Assembly (NCBI RefSeq): GCF_001514125.1
Contig: NZ_KQ948549.1
Coordinates: 893,257-957,256, forward strand
Origin: Streptomyces longwoodensis
GTDB lineage: Bacteria; Actinomycetota; Actinomycetes; Streptomycetales; Streptomycetaceae
Direction: 5' to 3'
Length of the DNA: 64,000 nucleotides
A program made the translations under genes and the position numbers. The notes under the pieces are model-generated. The model made no database searches and was not told the DNA's origin. It worked only from the letters and a program-made list of their open reading frames with translations. Below are positions 1 to 8,833 of the stretch, piece by piece (positions within the stretch are counted from its first letter, which is position 1; each line of letters opens with the position of its first letter).

Positions 1-1784
1 CCGGGGCGGACGAGGCGGCGATCGCCGCGGCGGAGGAACGGCTCGGGCGGCGGCTGCCGCCCTCGTACCGCACGTTCCTGGCCGTGAGCGACGGGTGGCA
101 TGTCGAGCAGACCGCTGGGATCTACCAGCTCGGTGGGACCGCAGACATCGACTGGTTCGGGGACCCGTATGACATGACCCCGCTCTACGAGGAGAACCTC
201 GGCGAGCGCCCGCTCAGGGAGGAGGTCCTGCTGGCCGGTATGTGGCGACGGGCGCTGCGGCTGGAGACGGACTCCGACATGTCGCACGCCCTGCTCGATC
301 CGGGCGACACCGGCCAGGACGGGGAGTGGGCGCTCTACGTCTACAAGGGCTGGAGCGGTGAGATGCCGGACCGCTATCCGTCGTTCCGGGCCTACATGGA
401 AGCCATGTACCGGGCCTTCCACGCCGACCGGGCCGCGTCCCCCGACTTCACCAACGCCACCACCCGGACCCAGGACGAGCGCGTCGACCAAGCCCGCCGG
501 CTGGCGCTGCAGGGACGACACGAGGAGGCCCTGCCGCTCCTTGAGGAGGCGTCCTCCTTCGGCCGGCCACACAGCGCCGTCTTGCTGTCCCAGCTCCGGC
601 AGCTGAACACTCCTGATAACCCGCTGAGTCACGGCCTGCTAGCGGCCGACCCTCGCTACTTGCCCGACGTGCTCCCGGTAGAGGCGATGGCACAGGCGAA
701 CAACACCTGGCGACCGGACGGCGACGACCACTGGCTCGGGATGATGGCGGCTCGGGGGGTAGCCTGGAACACCGCCGAGGCCGTGCTGAGCGGCGTGCGG
801 GACGGCACCTACCGCTACACGCCCTCCGGCCCCTGGGGCCGGGCCGTCGCCGAGGCCCGCGAGTCGGCCCGCTGGGGCGCGACCGACGCCGCCTGGCGGA
901 CGCTGGCCGACGCACTCCCGCAGTGGGAAGCGCCTGGGCCGTCATTGATCGCCCCGCTCGGCCTGCTCGCCGATCCGGTCCTCGGCCCGCTGATCACTCC
1001 GGACCGCGGACGGCAGATCCTCTCAACAGCGCGGGCGGGGCACTCGGGCCGCGCCCCGGATCCGGTGCCCGATCTCGATCCGCCGGGCCTGCAGTGGCTG
1101 ACTGAGCCCGCACGATACGGGCAGCCGCTCGACGGATACCGCTGTGTCTGGGTCGAAGGCGTCGACCCGGTCCGTCTGCCCGCCTTGCTCGGTGACGAGG
1201 ACGCCCAGCTGAGCCCGCCCCTGGACCTGTTCGGAGTGCGCTGGCGAGCGCCCCGGTCCGGCGGGCGGCAGGACACCGAGCCCTGGGAGGACAGGGCGGT
1301 GGTCGCCGTGGGCGGCAGCTCGCAGGGGTGGGCTTTCGCTTTCGACGGCCACTCCCAGCGCCGTCTGAGCCAGCTGTTCCAGTCTCCAGCGGCGGCCGCG
1401 TCCTCCTGTGGCCGTGCTGTCGTGGTGTGGCGGGACCCGAAGACCGCCTCCCCGGAGGGACACCCGGCCGCGTTTCACCTCTCCGTTGCCGAACGGGGCG
1501 AAGAGCTGTACGCGTTCACCATACGGGGGACGCAGATCGAGCGCTCCGGCGCGATACCCGAGGCTCTGGACCCTGCACGCCTGATCGACCCGGACGACAC
1601 CGAACTGGTCCGGGAGCGAAGGATGCTGGCGGCCCTGCACACAGAACTGGGGCTTTCACTGCCCCGCTTCGCGCTGACCCAGGGGAGGCTCTGCACGTTC
1701 ACCACCCGGTCCTGGACGAGGGCGCCACGCGCGGGGGAGGGGTACGCCTACATCGCTCTCAGCCGCATACGCCCGCAGCTGTGA
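1..1784 (+). CDS. SUKH (SMI1/KNR4) family protein, 5' end outside the window
   Basis: The reading frame is open from base 3, so the gene starts upstream of the window; about 593 residues are visible. The first visible residues (AAEERLGRRLPPSYRTFL, then a WHV stretch) are typical of the helical start of SMI1/KNR4 (SUKH) domains, where an LPxxYRxFL motif precedes the beta sheet. SUKH domains occur in immunity proteins of bacterial polymorphic toxin systems and in other binding proteins. The long remainder contains no domain I recognise. A GTG at 84 is a possible start but would cut the conserved motif, so I reject it. RHS and Imm21-type genes lie downstream, which makes an immunity role plausible but unproven. 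Confidence 0.75.
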   Translation, partial: GADEAAIAAAEERLGRRLPPSYRTFLAVSDGWHVEQTAGIYQLGGTADIDWFGDPYDMTPLYEENLGERPLREEVLLAGMWRRALRLETDSDMSHALLDPGDTGQDGEWALYVYKGWSGEMPDRYPSFRAYMEAMYRAFHADRAASPDFTNATTRTQDERVDQARRLALQGRHEEALPLLEEASSFGRPHSAVLLSQLRQLNTPDNPLSHGLLAADPRYLPDVLPVEAMAQANNTWRPDGDDHWLGMMAARGVAWNTAEAVLSGVRDGTYRYTPSGPWGRAVAEARESARWGATDAAWRTLADALPQWEAPGPSLIAPLGLLADPVLGPLITPDRGRQILSTARAGHSGRAPDPVPDLDPPGLQWLTEPARYGQPLDGYRCVWVEGVDPVRLPALLGDEDAQLSPPLDLFGVRWRAPRSGGRQDTEPWEDRAVVAVGGSSQGWAFAFDGHSQRRLSQLFQSPAAAASSCGRAVVVWRDPKTASPEGHPAAFHLSVAERGEELYAFTIRGTQIERSGAIPEALDPARLIDPDDTELVRERRMLAALHTELGLSLPRFALTQGRLCTFTTRSWTRAPRAGEGYAYIALSRIRPQL

Positions 1785-2068
1785 CCCCAAGCCCCCCAAC
1801 AGAATGACCGACCCACCCAGTACCTGATCAGCCCGGCATGCATCCTGCGTCCGTACACCAGCGCACTGGGCCGGCCGCCGGGTCGAGGAAGGTCGGCGCG
1901 TTCACCGCAGAAGCCAGCGCCCGGGCCGGTGGCCGGGCCGCCTGGGCGCCTTGGTGCGGAATTCGACCGGACCAACTTGCTCGTCATCGGTGCCTCCACC
2001 ACGCCGATCAGGGCCAGCACGAGGGACTCGCCGGCTTCTCATGTCCTACGGATGCGGCTTGTCCGAAG

Positions 2069-2204
2069 TTCGGTCGCTCCGGTCGCTGCAGGAGCCGGGC
2101 AGCGACCGAACGGTCAGCTACCAATCAGGGCTTCAGTCGCTCTAGTCAGGTGCCTGTAAACCTGCAGGTCAGCAAGGGGTTACGGACTCCGCAGCGACTG
2201 AAGC
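2069..2204. repeat. Cluster of inverted AGCGACYGAA repeats
   Basis: Two inverted pairs of nearly the same 10-12 base word lie within 136 bases. TTCGGTCGCT (2069-2078) pairs perfectly with AGCGACCGAA (2101-2110). GCTTCAGTCGCT (2130-2141) pairs perfectly with AGCGACTGAAGC (2193-2204). The surrounding 1.8-2.3 kb stretch has no intact gene and is visibly less GC-rich than its neighbours between 2220 and 2330. The arrangement could be binding sites of a recombinase or transfer protein, or the end of a lost mobile element; nothing in the sequence decides. Confidence 0.55.
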
Positions 2205-2319
2205 GACCCAGGTTCGCCCTATACCTGCCTCTCCAGGCTCTGTACGTGTGTAATACGCGGATAGCTGGTACCAGGCACGTATTCCAGGGCTGCGGTATTC
2301 CTACAGCTACAGGGACCGT

Positions 2320-2660
2320 TCTTGACGAGGGTTGCGCGCCGCGCGCAGGGCAGCCCGTGCTGCCCAGTATCCCGACATGCCATGTGCGCCGACTCCGGGG
2401 GCGTGGCAGCCGAGCAGATGAAGACCCCGTCGGCTCCGGTGGCGTAGGGGTGCAGCGTGACACGGGGGCGGAACAGGAGTTGCAGCGGGTCGTTGGCGCC
2501 CGACACGATGTCGCCGCCGACGTAGTTGGCGTTCTTGCAGGACATCTCGGTGGTGCTGCACACGGCCGTGCAGAGGATGCGGTCGCGGAAGCCGGGCGCG
2601 AAGCGCTCGATCTGGGCGACGATCGTCCCCGTCGCGTCCCCGGTAAAAATGGTCAACGGC
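2320..2660 (-). pseudogene. Remnant of a phytoene-desaturase-like FAD oxidoreductase (C-terminal part)
   Basis: Reading leftward from 2660, the frame gives IERFAPGFRDRIL, then NANYVGGDIVSGANDPLQ, FRPRVTLHPYATG and ICSAATPP. These are consecutive C-terminal motifs of the NAD(P)/FAD-dependent oxidoreductases annotated as phytoene dehydrogenase-like. The next expected motif, GVGAHGMSGYWAARAAL, continues in a different frame near 2400, which shows a frameshift. The N-terminal two thirds, including the Rossmann FAD-binding motif, are absent, so this is a decayed fragment. Its upstream junction near 2650 abuts another remnant on the plus strand. Confidence 0.7.
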
Positions 2661-2774
2661 AAGGCCTACGTGAGCGCGTACTCCAGCGCCCGCTTGGACA
2701 AGCTCCTCGACTACTACATCGCCACGCCCAAGGGCACCTGGGCGGACATCTTTCACGTGACCGGATGGTACTGA
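2649..2774 (+). pseudogene. 3' remnant of an unrecognised gene
   Basis: A 41-codon open frame ends in KLLDYYIATPKGTWADIF followed by HVTGWY and a TGA stop. Its stop overlaps the ATG of the next remnant (TGATGA at 2772-2777), a translational-coupling arrangement typical of a real operon. The 5' end runs into the oxidoreductase remnant on the other strand, so only the tail of the original gene seems to survive. I do not recognise the family. Confidence 0.35.
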
Positions 2775-3095
2775 TGACCAAGTCGTATAAAACGCGCCTG
2801 TGGGCGGTGGCGGCGTTGGTCGTCCTGGGAGCGGCAGCCCTCACCTGGTGGCTGCTGCGCGATCCTGCCCCGTACTCCCTCCGCAAGACCCCGGCAGTGA
2901 AGGTCACCGTCACGGCCGCGAAATCGCAGTACCCGATGCCAAACAGGTCGCCGGTGACGTCGATCTGCTCCTCAAGGTGTACGTCCAGCGCCTGAAAGCC
3001 GGTGACGCCACCGACCTGGCTGGCATCGGCGCTCCCTGGTACACCGGCCGGACACAGGCCGCCCGAGAGTTGATCGCCAAACTTCGCGGGCGGCG
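2774..3095 (+). pseudogene. Frameshifted small membrane-anchored protein
   Basis: The ATG at 2774 overlaps the upstream stop. The first 55 codons encode a basic start, one hydrophobic segment (AVAALVVLGAAALTWWLL) and a short exterior linker. Near base 2938 the sense passes into another frame, which continues with AKQVAGDVDLLLKVYVQRL and LAGIGAPWYTGRTQAARELI before degenerating. A single frameshift restores a plausible protein with one N-terminal anchor and a small helical outer domain. Function unknown; the coupling to the preceding remnant suggests a former two-gene operon. Confidence 0.45.
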
Positions 3096-3717
3096 CCGCG
3101 CCCGGTGCCGGCCGTGGACAGCAGCAGCGGCTCTGAGTCTCGGGTGGTGCCGACCGTGACGAGCAACGCACGGAAACGTGGCAGGTCCTGTGGGGGTTCC
3201 GCCGCCCGGCCCAGGGGCCGTTCGGCTCCGGTACCTCCGCGCGTCGAATACCGGCCTGCGCGTATCGGGGCTGCTGTTCTGTTGCTGAGCGCCTTGCCAG
3301 CGCCTAAGGGAGCTGTGGCGGCTCGGGGCACCGATCACGAGCCCAGTGGGCTGGCGCGTCAGCCGCGTTGGTACCCGAGGCCGGAGCTCGGATCCCCGCC
3401 GCCCAGCAAGCCACTGCGGCCTCGGCCCGACCTTTGCTGCCGCGCGATGCGCGCCCCGAGAGATCCGGCGCCTACAGGCCCCCGAGTCGGCCGCCGCCCG
3501 GCTGTCGGCCCGCGCCCGCGATCGAGACGACCGAGCACCCCAAGAGGAGGGGGTGCCCGGTCGTTGCAACACCCGAATCGGAGCGCGTCAGTCGGCTGTC
3601 CCCCGTGAGAGCTACACCCGGATGTCCACTGCGGGGTGACGCCTCTCGGGGTGCCGATCCGTAGATTGTCATGCTCGCGGGTGTTGACCGACCGCACTGA
3701 CTGATGGGGGGACGTTC
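3096..3717. other. Gene-free stretch with one hairpin
   Basis: I find no protein with recognisable motifs on either strand here; the open frames are typical high-GC shadows. The stretch holds the hairpin described at 3528-3563 and the presumed promoter region of the SGNH hydrolase gene, with a TTGACC word at 3684-3689 about 30 bases before the ATG. Confidence 0.5.
3528..3563. terminator. Strong hairpin, probable terminator
   Basis: CGACCGAGCACCCC (3528-3541) pairs with GGGGTGCCCGGTCG (3550-3563): 14-base arms, one mismatch, 8-base loop. There is no T-run, as is usual for actinomycete terminators. It probably belongs to the degraded genes to its left. Confidence 0.55.
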
Positions 3718-6408
3718 ATGAGAAGACCCTGGTGGCTGACCGCGCTTGTCTTAGCAGTGACGCTGCTGGCGGCAGGGATGGGAAAGCCGGCCGCGGCGGC
3801 GGGGGAGGCGTGTGCCACGGCTGGATCGGACTTCGCCGGCCGGTCGATCGCGGAAAACACGGCGACAGTGCGGATGGGGTGCGCCCGCGACGCAGGATCG
3901 CTGCGATCGCTGGCGAGCAGTGACACCGACATGGTGGCCGCCATCGACTTCAACACCGCGCAGCGGCCGGACGAGTGGCAGCGGCAGATGCGGCAGACGG
4001 TCGACACGGTCCGTGCCGACCAGAGCAAAGGGCTCACGCTCAGCGAGTCCGTCGACCTGATGGCACAGAAGAGCAAGGTGGGCTTCTACGAGCAGCGAAG
4101 CGGCGTCCGGTTCGACGGCAGCATCCAGGTCGCCGGCAACAGCGTCGTCATCGTCGTCCCGACGGGCGAGGTGAACGCCTCGTCGGCGAGCTGGTGGCAG
4201 AAGGGCATCGCCACCGCGATCGGCATCGCCGTGGGGATCGCAGCCAGTGCGGTGTGCACCCTCTCCTTCGCCCCCGCCGCACCCATCGCCGTACCGGTCT
4301 GCAGGGCCGTGGGCGGCGGAGTCGGCGGACTCGTCGGTGACCTGGCGAACTCCTACGCCGACGGGCGGTCGCTGGGTGACCCGGACGTCTGGGCGGAGGC
4401 ACTCGCCGTCGGAGTGGTGTCCGCAGCGGGCGCGGCATCCGCCGAACAGCTGACGAGTTGGGCCACGCAGGGGGCGACCTGGGTGGTAGGAGCGGTCCAA
4501 CAGAGCATGCGGAACATCATCGACCGGCTCGGCTCGTGGTCGAACCCGCTGCCGCTCATCCAAGCCTTGTTCAACGCCGACTTCACGCGGGTGTTCAGGG
4601 CGACCCTCGAACGGTTGAGCCAGGGCCTGCGACCCACCGACTGGTCGTCGACGCTCCGGGTGATGGTGGTCGGCGACTCGATCAGCCAGGGCCACGAGGG
4701 CGACTACACCTGGCGCTACCGGCTGTGGCAGTGGTTCCAGGAGAACAACGTCTCGGTCGACTTCGTGGGTCCCTACCACGGCACGTTCACCCCCGACCAG
4801 CCGTCCCCGCCGAAACCGGCGCCCTTCATCGGTGAGAAGCCGGTGGACCAGGGCATCCGCGTCAACGGCGGTTACGCGGCCGGAGTCGCCTTCGACAGCG
4901 ACCACTACGCGCACTGGGGCAGGCAGGCCGCGCAGATCAAAGACGACATCCGCCGGCAGGTTGCGACCTATCAGCCGGACCTCGTCCTGCTCGCGGCCGG
5001 CTTCAACGACATGGGCTGGTTCGTCAGCGACGAAAACGGCACCCTGGCCAGCGTCGAGACCATCATCGACCAGGCCCGCGCGGCCCAGCCGGGAGTCGAC
5101 TTCGCGGTGGCGACCGTACCGCAACGCTCGAAGATCGGCGGCCGGGACGACCTGATCACCAAGACCGACCACTACAACCGGCTGCTCAAGGACGCGGCCC
5201 CCCGCTGGAGCAAGGCCATCTCCCAGGTGGACGTCGTCGACTGGGAGAACGGGTACTCGTGCGCCCCTGCCGCCTGCCCGGCCGCCTACGACGGCCTGCA
5301 CCCCAACGCCTTCGGCGAGTACCAGCTCGCCATCGCCTTCGAGCAGACCCTGCACGACAAGTACGGCCTGGGCCGGGGCGTGATGCCCTTCCCGCCCGAG
5401 AACCTGCCGGTCCGGCCGACACCCGTGCCGACCGGCCTGAAGGCCGAGTCCACCCCGCAGGGCGTAACCGTCACCTGGGACCCGGTGTACGGGGCGTACG
5501 GCTACGACGTACGGTCGCGGATCGCCGGCCAGACCACCTGGGGCGAGGCCGGCCGCGTCAACAGCAACCGGACCGACACCACCTGGACCGTCGACGGCAT
5601 CCAGTGGGAGTACCAGGTGCGCACCGTCGGCGGTGACAACGTCAAGGGCCCCTGGTCCGGCACGGTCACCGCAGTCGCTCACCCGCAGACGGCGCGGCCA
5701 CCGCGGATCATCGCCTCCTGGCCCCTCGTCCGTGACGGCATCGAGCTCGAAATCGCACCACCGGACGGCCCCTACAACGACACCATCGACCGCTACGAAC
5801 TGATCCTGTTCGACCGGGACACACCCAACGCCTGGCTCACCGGCACCAGCTTCCGCGGCAACCGGGTGCAGATCTACGGACTGAACCCGGGCCACCGCTA
5901 CCTCGTCGCGGCTGTCACCTGGAACGCCGCCGGCGGCGGACTGCCCGGACTGGCCCGGCCGGTGACGGTCGGCCGCGGCATCCCCGACACCCCGACCGGC
6001 CTACGGGCAACCACCGTCGACCCCACCACAGTGAGACTGGACTGGAACGGCGCGGACTCCGCGGCCGGCTACCGACTGTGGGTCTCCAACGTCAAAGACG
6101 GAGGCACCACCCCGCCAGAGGCCGACGAGAACATCATCGAGGGCACCCACCAAGACGTCGCCTACCTGTTCCCGGGCGCGTGGAACTTCCAGTTCTGCGT
6201 GACGGCCGTCAACGGCTCCTTCGAGTCCGGCAAGTCCAACTGCGTGGTCCCCTCCCGTCCCGCCGGCAGCGCACCGAACCGCTCTCCGAGCCCTTGCGCC
6301 ACGGCGCCGGACACGGTGGACCTCGGTTCGCTCACCACCCTGAGAAACCCGGACGGCACGCGAAGTCCCGTCGGGGCCGGTGCAGGGGTCAACGGGGGCG
6401 ATCGGTAA
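3718..6408 (+). CDS. Secreted SGNH/GDSL hydrolase with fibronectin type III domains
   Basis: The 896-residue product starts with a signal peptide (basic MRRPWW, hydrophobic core, AAAAG cleavage region). Residues about 150-210 hold an alanine/glycine-rich hydrophobic stretch. The catalytic domain (about 310-545) has block I GDSIS near residue 318, a GFND block and a DGLHP block near 525-529, supplying the Ser, Asn and Asp/His of SGNH esterases. Two to three fibronectin III-like domains follow (about 568-850), the first beginning PTGLKAESTPQGVTVTW. This layout suggests an extracellular esterase or carbohydrate-acting hydrolase. The start is supported by a GGGGGG run eight bases upstream. The large N-terminal region before the catalytic domain is unusual. 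Confidence 0.85.
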   Translation: MRRPWWLTALVLAVTLLAAGMGKPAAAAGEACATAGSDFAGRSIAENTATVRMGCARDAGSLRSLASSDTDMVAAIDFNTAQRPDEWQRQMRQTVDTVRADQSKGLTLSESVDLMAQKSKVGFYEQRSGVRFDGSIQVAGNSVVIVVPTGEVNASSASWWQKGIATAIGIAVGIAASAVCTLSFAPAAPIAVPVCRAVGGGVGGLVGDLANSYADGRSLGDPDVWAEALAVGVVSAAGAASAEQLTSWATQGATWVVGAVQQSMRNIIDRLGSWSNPLPLIQALFNADFTRVFRATLERLSQGLRPTDWSSTLRVMVVGDSISQGHEGDYTWRYRLWQWFQENNVSVDFVGPYHGTFTPDQPSPPKPAPFIGEKPVDQGIRVNGGYAAGVAFDSDHYAHWGRQAAQIKDDIRRQVATYQPDLVLLAAGFNDMGWFVSDENGTLASVETIIDQARAAQPGVDFAVATVPQRSKIGGRDDLITKTDHYNRLLKDAAPRWSKAISQVDVVDWENGYSCAPAACPAAYDGLHPNAFGEYQLAIAFEQTLHDKYGLGRGVMPFPPENLPVRPTPVPTGLKAESTPQGVTVTWDPVYGAYGYDVRSRIAGQTTWGEAGRVNSNRTDTTWTVDGIQWEYQVRTVGGDNVKGPWSGTVTAVAHPQTARPPRIIASWPLVRDGIELEIAPPDGPYNDTIDRYELILFDRDTPNAWLTGTSFRGNRVQIYGLNPGHRYLVAAVTWNAAGGGLPGLARPVTVGRGIPDTPTGLRATTVDPTTVRLDWNGADSAAGYRLWVSNVKDGGTTPPEADENIIEGTHQDVAYLFPGAWNFQFCVTAVNGSFESGKSNCVVPSRPAGSAPNRSPSPCATAPDTVDLGSLTTLRNPDGTRSPVGAGAGVNGGDR

Positions 6409-6459
6409 CCCGGTATCGGTGTCTCGTAGGGCAGCCGCACGCGGTGCCCTACGAGACAC

Positions 6460-6943
6460 CAGCGGCAGACAAGCCGACAGCGAGAGCGAAGACGTGCATC
6501 GCCACGCTGTCGATTACCTCCGCTACCGGCACGGGCGCCTGCAACGGCCGCCCGGAGTGGGCGGACATGGTCTGCCAGACGGCACCCGTGGCGGCGATCA
6601 CCAGCGGCGGCTCCAACTCCGCCCAGCTGCCCACCAGAACCACCGAGTACACCGTCGACGGGCAGGTCGCCAAGGTCATCGAGACCGCCAACGGCACTAC
6701 CCGCACCACTACCAGCTACGACCCACGACCGGCCTGGCGAACAAGCAAATCTCCACTGCCGGCGGCACCATCAGCAAGACCTTCGACCAGCTCAGCCGTC
6801 AGCTGACCTACACCGACGCCGACGCGGCCACCACCACCGACTACGACAGCCTCGACCGCCCCTCGAAGGTCACAGCCACTGCCGAGACCACCCGCACCCA
6901 GCCCGGCCCACGCGGATTCCGGGCCCGGGTGACACCCCCGTGA
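6460..6943 (+). pseudogene. RHS/YD-repeat protein fragment
   Basis: Two frames joined by a shift near 6725 carry RHS repeat text: PEWADMVCQTAPVAAIT, TRTTEYTVDGQVAKVIETAN, then ISKTFDQLSRQLTYTDAD and TTTDYDSLDRPSKVTATAE. Such tandem YD repeats form the shell of RHS polymorphic toxins. The N-terminus, the RHS core and any toxin domain are missing. The fragment ends where an IS630 transposase fragment begins. It is probably the residue of a toxin gene broken by transposition. Confidence 0.75.
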
Positions 6944-6954
6944 GGCGCCCTGCA

Positions 6955-7117
6955 CAAGTACACGGGCGGGTGGCCCAGGACGTCAACGCCGCCCGAGCGG
7001 CGCGAGATCAAGAAGACCGCCAAGTCCAACCCGGCCGAGCACGGCTTGCCGTTCTGGGTCTGGAGCCTGGTAGAACTGGCCGACTTCCTGATTAGTGACA
7101 AGGCCGATGCCGCCTGA
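6955..7117 (+). pseudogene. IS630-family transposase N-terminal fragment
   Basis: The frame ending in a TGA at 7115-7117 encodes REIKKTAKSNPAEHGLPF followed by WSLVELADFL. This matches the helix-turn-helix segment of IS630-family transposases, in which an AKxxPxEHGxPFxxWSLxxLAxFL block is typical. The rest of the transposase, including the DDE domain, is absent. It abuts the RHS remnant directly. Confidence 0.7.
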
Positions 7118-7179
7118 ACCGGGCTGATCGCGACGACTGTTTCACCGGCTGCATCGACCCCCACGCCGTTCGTCGCTCA

Positions 7180-7677
7180 TCAGGGCAGGCGGGCGTGTTC
7201 GGCTCGGGCGGCGGCGATCCGCTCACGTGCGAGCGTACGGGCCCGCTGGGTGTCGTTGCCGGTGAGGCGGGCGAGGATCGTGGCGAGCGGCCTGATCTGA
7301 CCCCGGCCGCCCCAGTGACCCTCGGGGATCTCGGTGGGGAACACCCAGATCCGGCCGACGTCGCGCGGCCAGGCGCCGTTCTCCGCGTCGAGGATCGCCT
7401 CGGTGACCTCGGCGATGACGCTCGCGCGCTTGTGCTCGTCGAGCTGGCCCTCGGGAACGGACGGGACGACCTTGTAGCGAGGTGCGTCCGCGGGTTCCCC
7501 GCCGACGTAGACGCCGGCCGGCCGGTGCAGCCAGAGCCAGGAGACGGAACGGCTCACCGGGTCGGCGGGGTCGAATCCCTCGTTACGGATGAGGATCTCG
7601 GTGATGCGGTTCAGCAGAGCCGCCTCGGCGTCCGGCTGGAGAGCGCCGTCGGGAATGTACACGTCGAGCATGGGCAT
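7180..7677 (-). CDS. Tautomerase-family protein
   Basis: The 165-residue product starts MPMLDVYIPDGAL, resembling the 4-oxalocrotonate tautomerase superfamily, where the N-terminal proline left after methionine removal is the catalytic base. Residues 12-35 form the expected first helix, and a second tautomerase-like half follows (LDEHKRASVIAEVTEAILDA), so it may be a double-domain member. The start is supported by AAGGAGG about six bases upstream. It is divergent from an HxlR regulator across a 94-base gap with palindromes, so that regulator probably controls it. Substrate unknown. Confidence 0.8.
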   Translation of the reverse strand: MPMLDVYIPDGALQPDAEAALLNRITEILIRNEGFDPADPVSRSVSWLWLHRPAGVYVGGEPADAPRYKVVPSVPEGQLDEHKRASVIAEVTEAILDAENGAWPRDVGRIWVFPTEIPEGHWGGRGQIRPLATILARLTGNDTQRARTLARERIAAARAEHARLP

Positions 7678-7693
7678 GGCCGACCTCCTTGAT

Positions 7694-7763
7694 GAGTTTA
7701 TTTTTTGAACTCAGGTCGGACCCTACGGGGGCTGAGTACAGCTTGTAAACCCAGATGGGTACA
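7694..7763. promoter_or_regulatory. Divergent promoter region with operator candidates
   Basis: The gap between the tautomerase and HxlR genes holds three inverted repeats: GAGTT-N9-AACTC (7694-7712), TACA-GCT-TGTA (7737-7747) and an imperfect TGTAAACCC-AGAT-GGGTACA (7744-7763). The last two overlap and lie just ahead of the regulator's ATG at 7772, a position suited to autorepression. Binding by the HxlR protein is inferred. Confidence 0.5.
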
Positions 7764-7771
7764 CTCGTCCC

Positions 7772-8263
7772 ATGGAGACGCGGCGGATCGACCCGGTGAA
7801 CTGTTCGGTGGCGCGCGCCCTCTCGGTGGTGGGGGAGCGCTGGTCGCTGCTGATCGTCCGTGAAGCGCTGGACGGCGCGCGCCGGTTCGGGGAGTTCCAC
7901 TCCCGCCTCGGGATCGCCAGAAATCTCCTGGCGACCCGGCTCGAGACCTTGGTGACCGCGGGAGTGATGCGCCGCGTGCCCTACCAGGAGCCCGGGGACC
8001 GGCAGCGCTTCGCCTACGAACTCACCGAGCAGGGCCGGGCGTTGCGGCCCACGCTTGTGGCGCTCCTGGAATGGGGCGACACGTACCTCGCCGACCCGCA
8101 GGGTCCGTCGGTCATCGTCCGGCACCGGCCCGTGGACGATGCGAGCTCCTGCGACGAGCCGGTCAAGGTCGTCCTCGAGTGCGCCGCGGGGCACAGCCAC
8201 CTCGCCCCGGATGACGTCTGCCGCACGCCCGGGCCGGGCGCGCGCTTCGTGGAGAGCTCCTGA
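7772..8263 (+). CDS. HxlR-family winged-helix transcriptional regulator
   Basis: The 163-residue product has the HxlR signature. Residues about 10-95 include CSVARALSVVGERWSLLIVR, then FGEFHSRLGIARNLLATRLE and a basic wing (YQEPGDRQRFAYELTEQG). The C-terminal tail (about 115-163) carries three cysteines, at C127, C138 and C150 by eye, which could sense redox or metal. The gene is divergent from the tautomerase and has palindromes in its own leader, so local repression with release by an electrophile or oxidant is plausible. The inducer is unknown. Confidence 0.88.
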   Translation: METRRIDPVNCSVARALSVVGERWSLLIVREALDGARRFGEFHSRLGIARNLLATRLETLVTAGVMRRVPYQEPGDRQRFAYELTEQGRALRPTLVALLEWGDTYLADPQGPSVIVRHRPVDDASSCDEPVKVVLECAAGHSHLAPDDVCRTPGPGARFVESS

Positions 8264-8368
8264 GGTTTCGGAATCATGCCTCGCCTGCCGGGGGTATGGA
8301 CGGAAGCCGTGGTGCGACGGCGTTCCAGCCCCTGGCAGTCAGCCGTCGTGCCGTGAGATCGTCCGCAG

Positions 8369-8764
8369 GTGACCGACGCTGCTGATGGCGCAACGACCTT
8401 GAGACGGCCGGACGACCGCGCTGCGTCCGCCCTGCGCTTCGCGACGGAACTCGTCGCGTGGGTGGCCACCCCATGGGCCCTGGCCGGCCACTCATTGCTG
8501 CTTGCCGCCCTGTCCGTACTGGCCCTCATCGGGCTTCCGACGTTGTTCTCCACTCCGGGAGACAAGGCCAACGTGATCGTCGCGGTGCCGGGCTGGGTCA
8601 CGATCCTGCTGGTGCTGCTCCAACTCGTCGCGGCCGTGGTCTCCTCCTGGCTGGCCTGGCCTTCTTGGGCGGCGGCCCCCGTGCTTCTGCTGGCTGCCGC
8701 CACCCTTGTCGCGGAGCGTCGCCGCTGGCGGTGGCTCGTCTCGGCGAACCGACTCACCCACTGA
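8369..8764 (+). CDS. Small multi-pass membrane protein
   Basis: A 131-residue product from a GTG start with three to four hydrophobic segments (about 38-60, 71-92, 95-112), ending in a basic tail (ERRRWRWLVSANRLTH). The overall shape, a leading LRFATELVAW followed by short membrane spans, recalls small YrdB-like DUF2568 proteins, but I cannot confirm the family by eye. No neighbour points to a function. Confidence 0.6.
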   Translation: MTDAADGATTLRRPDDRAASALRFATELVAWVATPWALAGHSLLLAALSVLALIGLPTLFSTPGDKANVIVAVPGWVTILLVLLQLVAAVVSSWLAWPSWAAAPVLLLAAATLVAERRRWRWLVSANRLTH

Positions 8765-8833
8765 AACGCTCACCCGCCAACTGGAGCGCTCAGTCACCAT
8801 CAACCCATCGAGCCGAAGCGGCAGACTGACGGC

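Noticed and set aside
1838..2995. 385-codon plus-strand frame spanning the decayed region
   Set aside because: Only its last 74 codons, which are part of the membrane-protein remnant, look like protein; the rest lies across inverted repeats and an antisense oxidoreductase fragment.
3751..5895. Long minus-strand open frame of 714 codons inside the SGNH hydrolase gene
   Set aside because: It has no recognisable motif, its composition (very rich in Val, Gly, Arg, Asp) is that of a high-GC shadow, and the plus strand shows clear esterase and fibronectin motifs.
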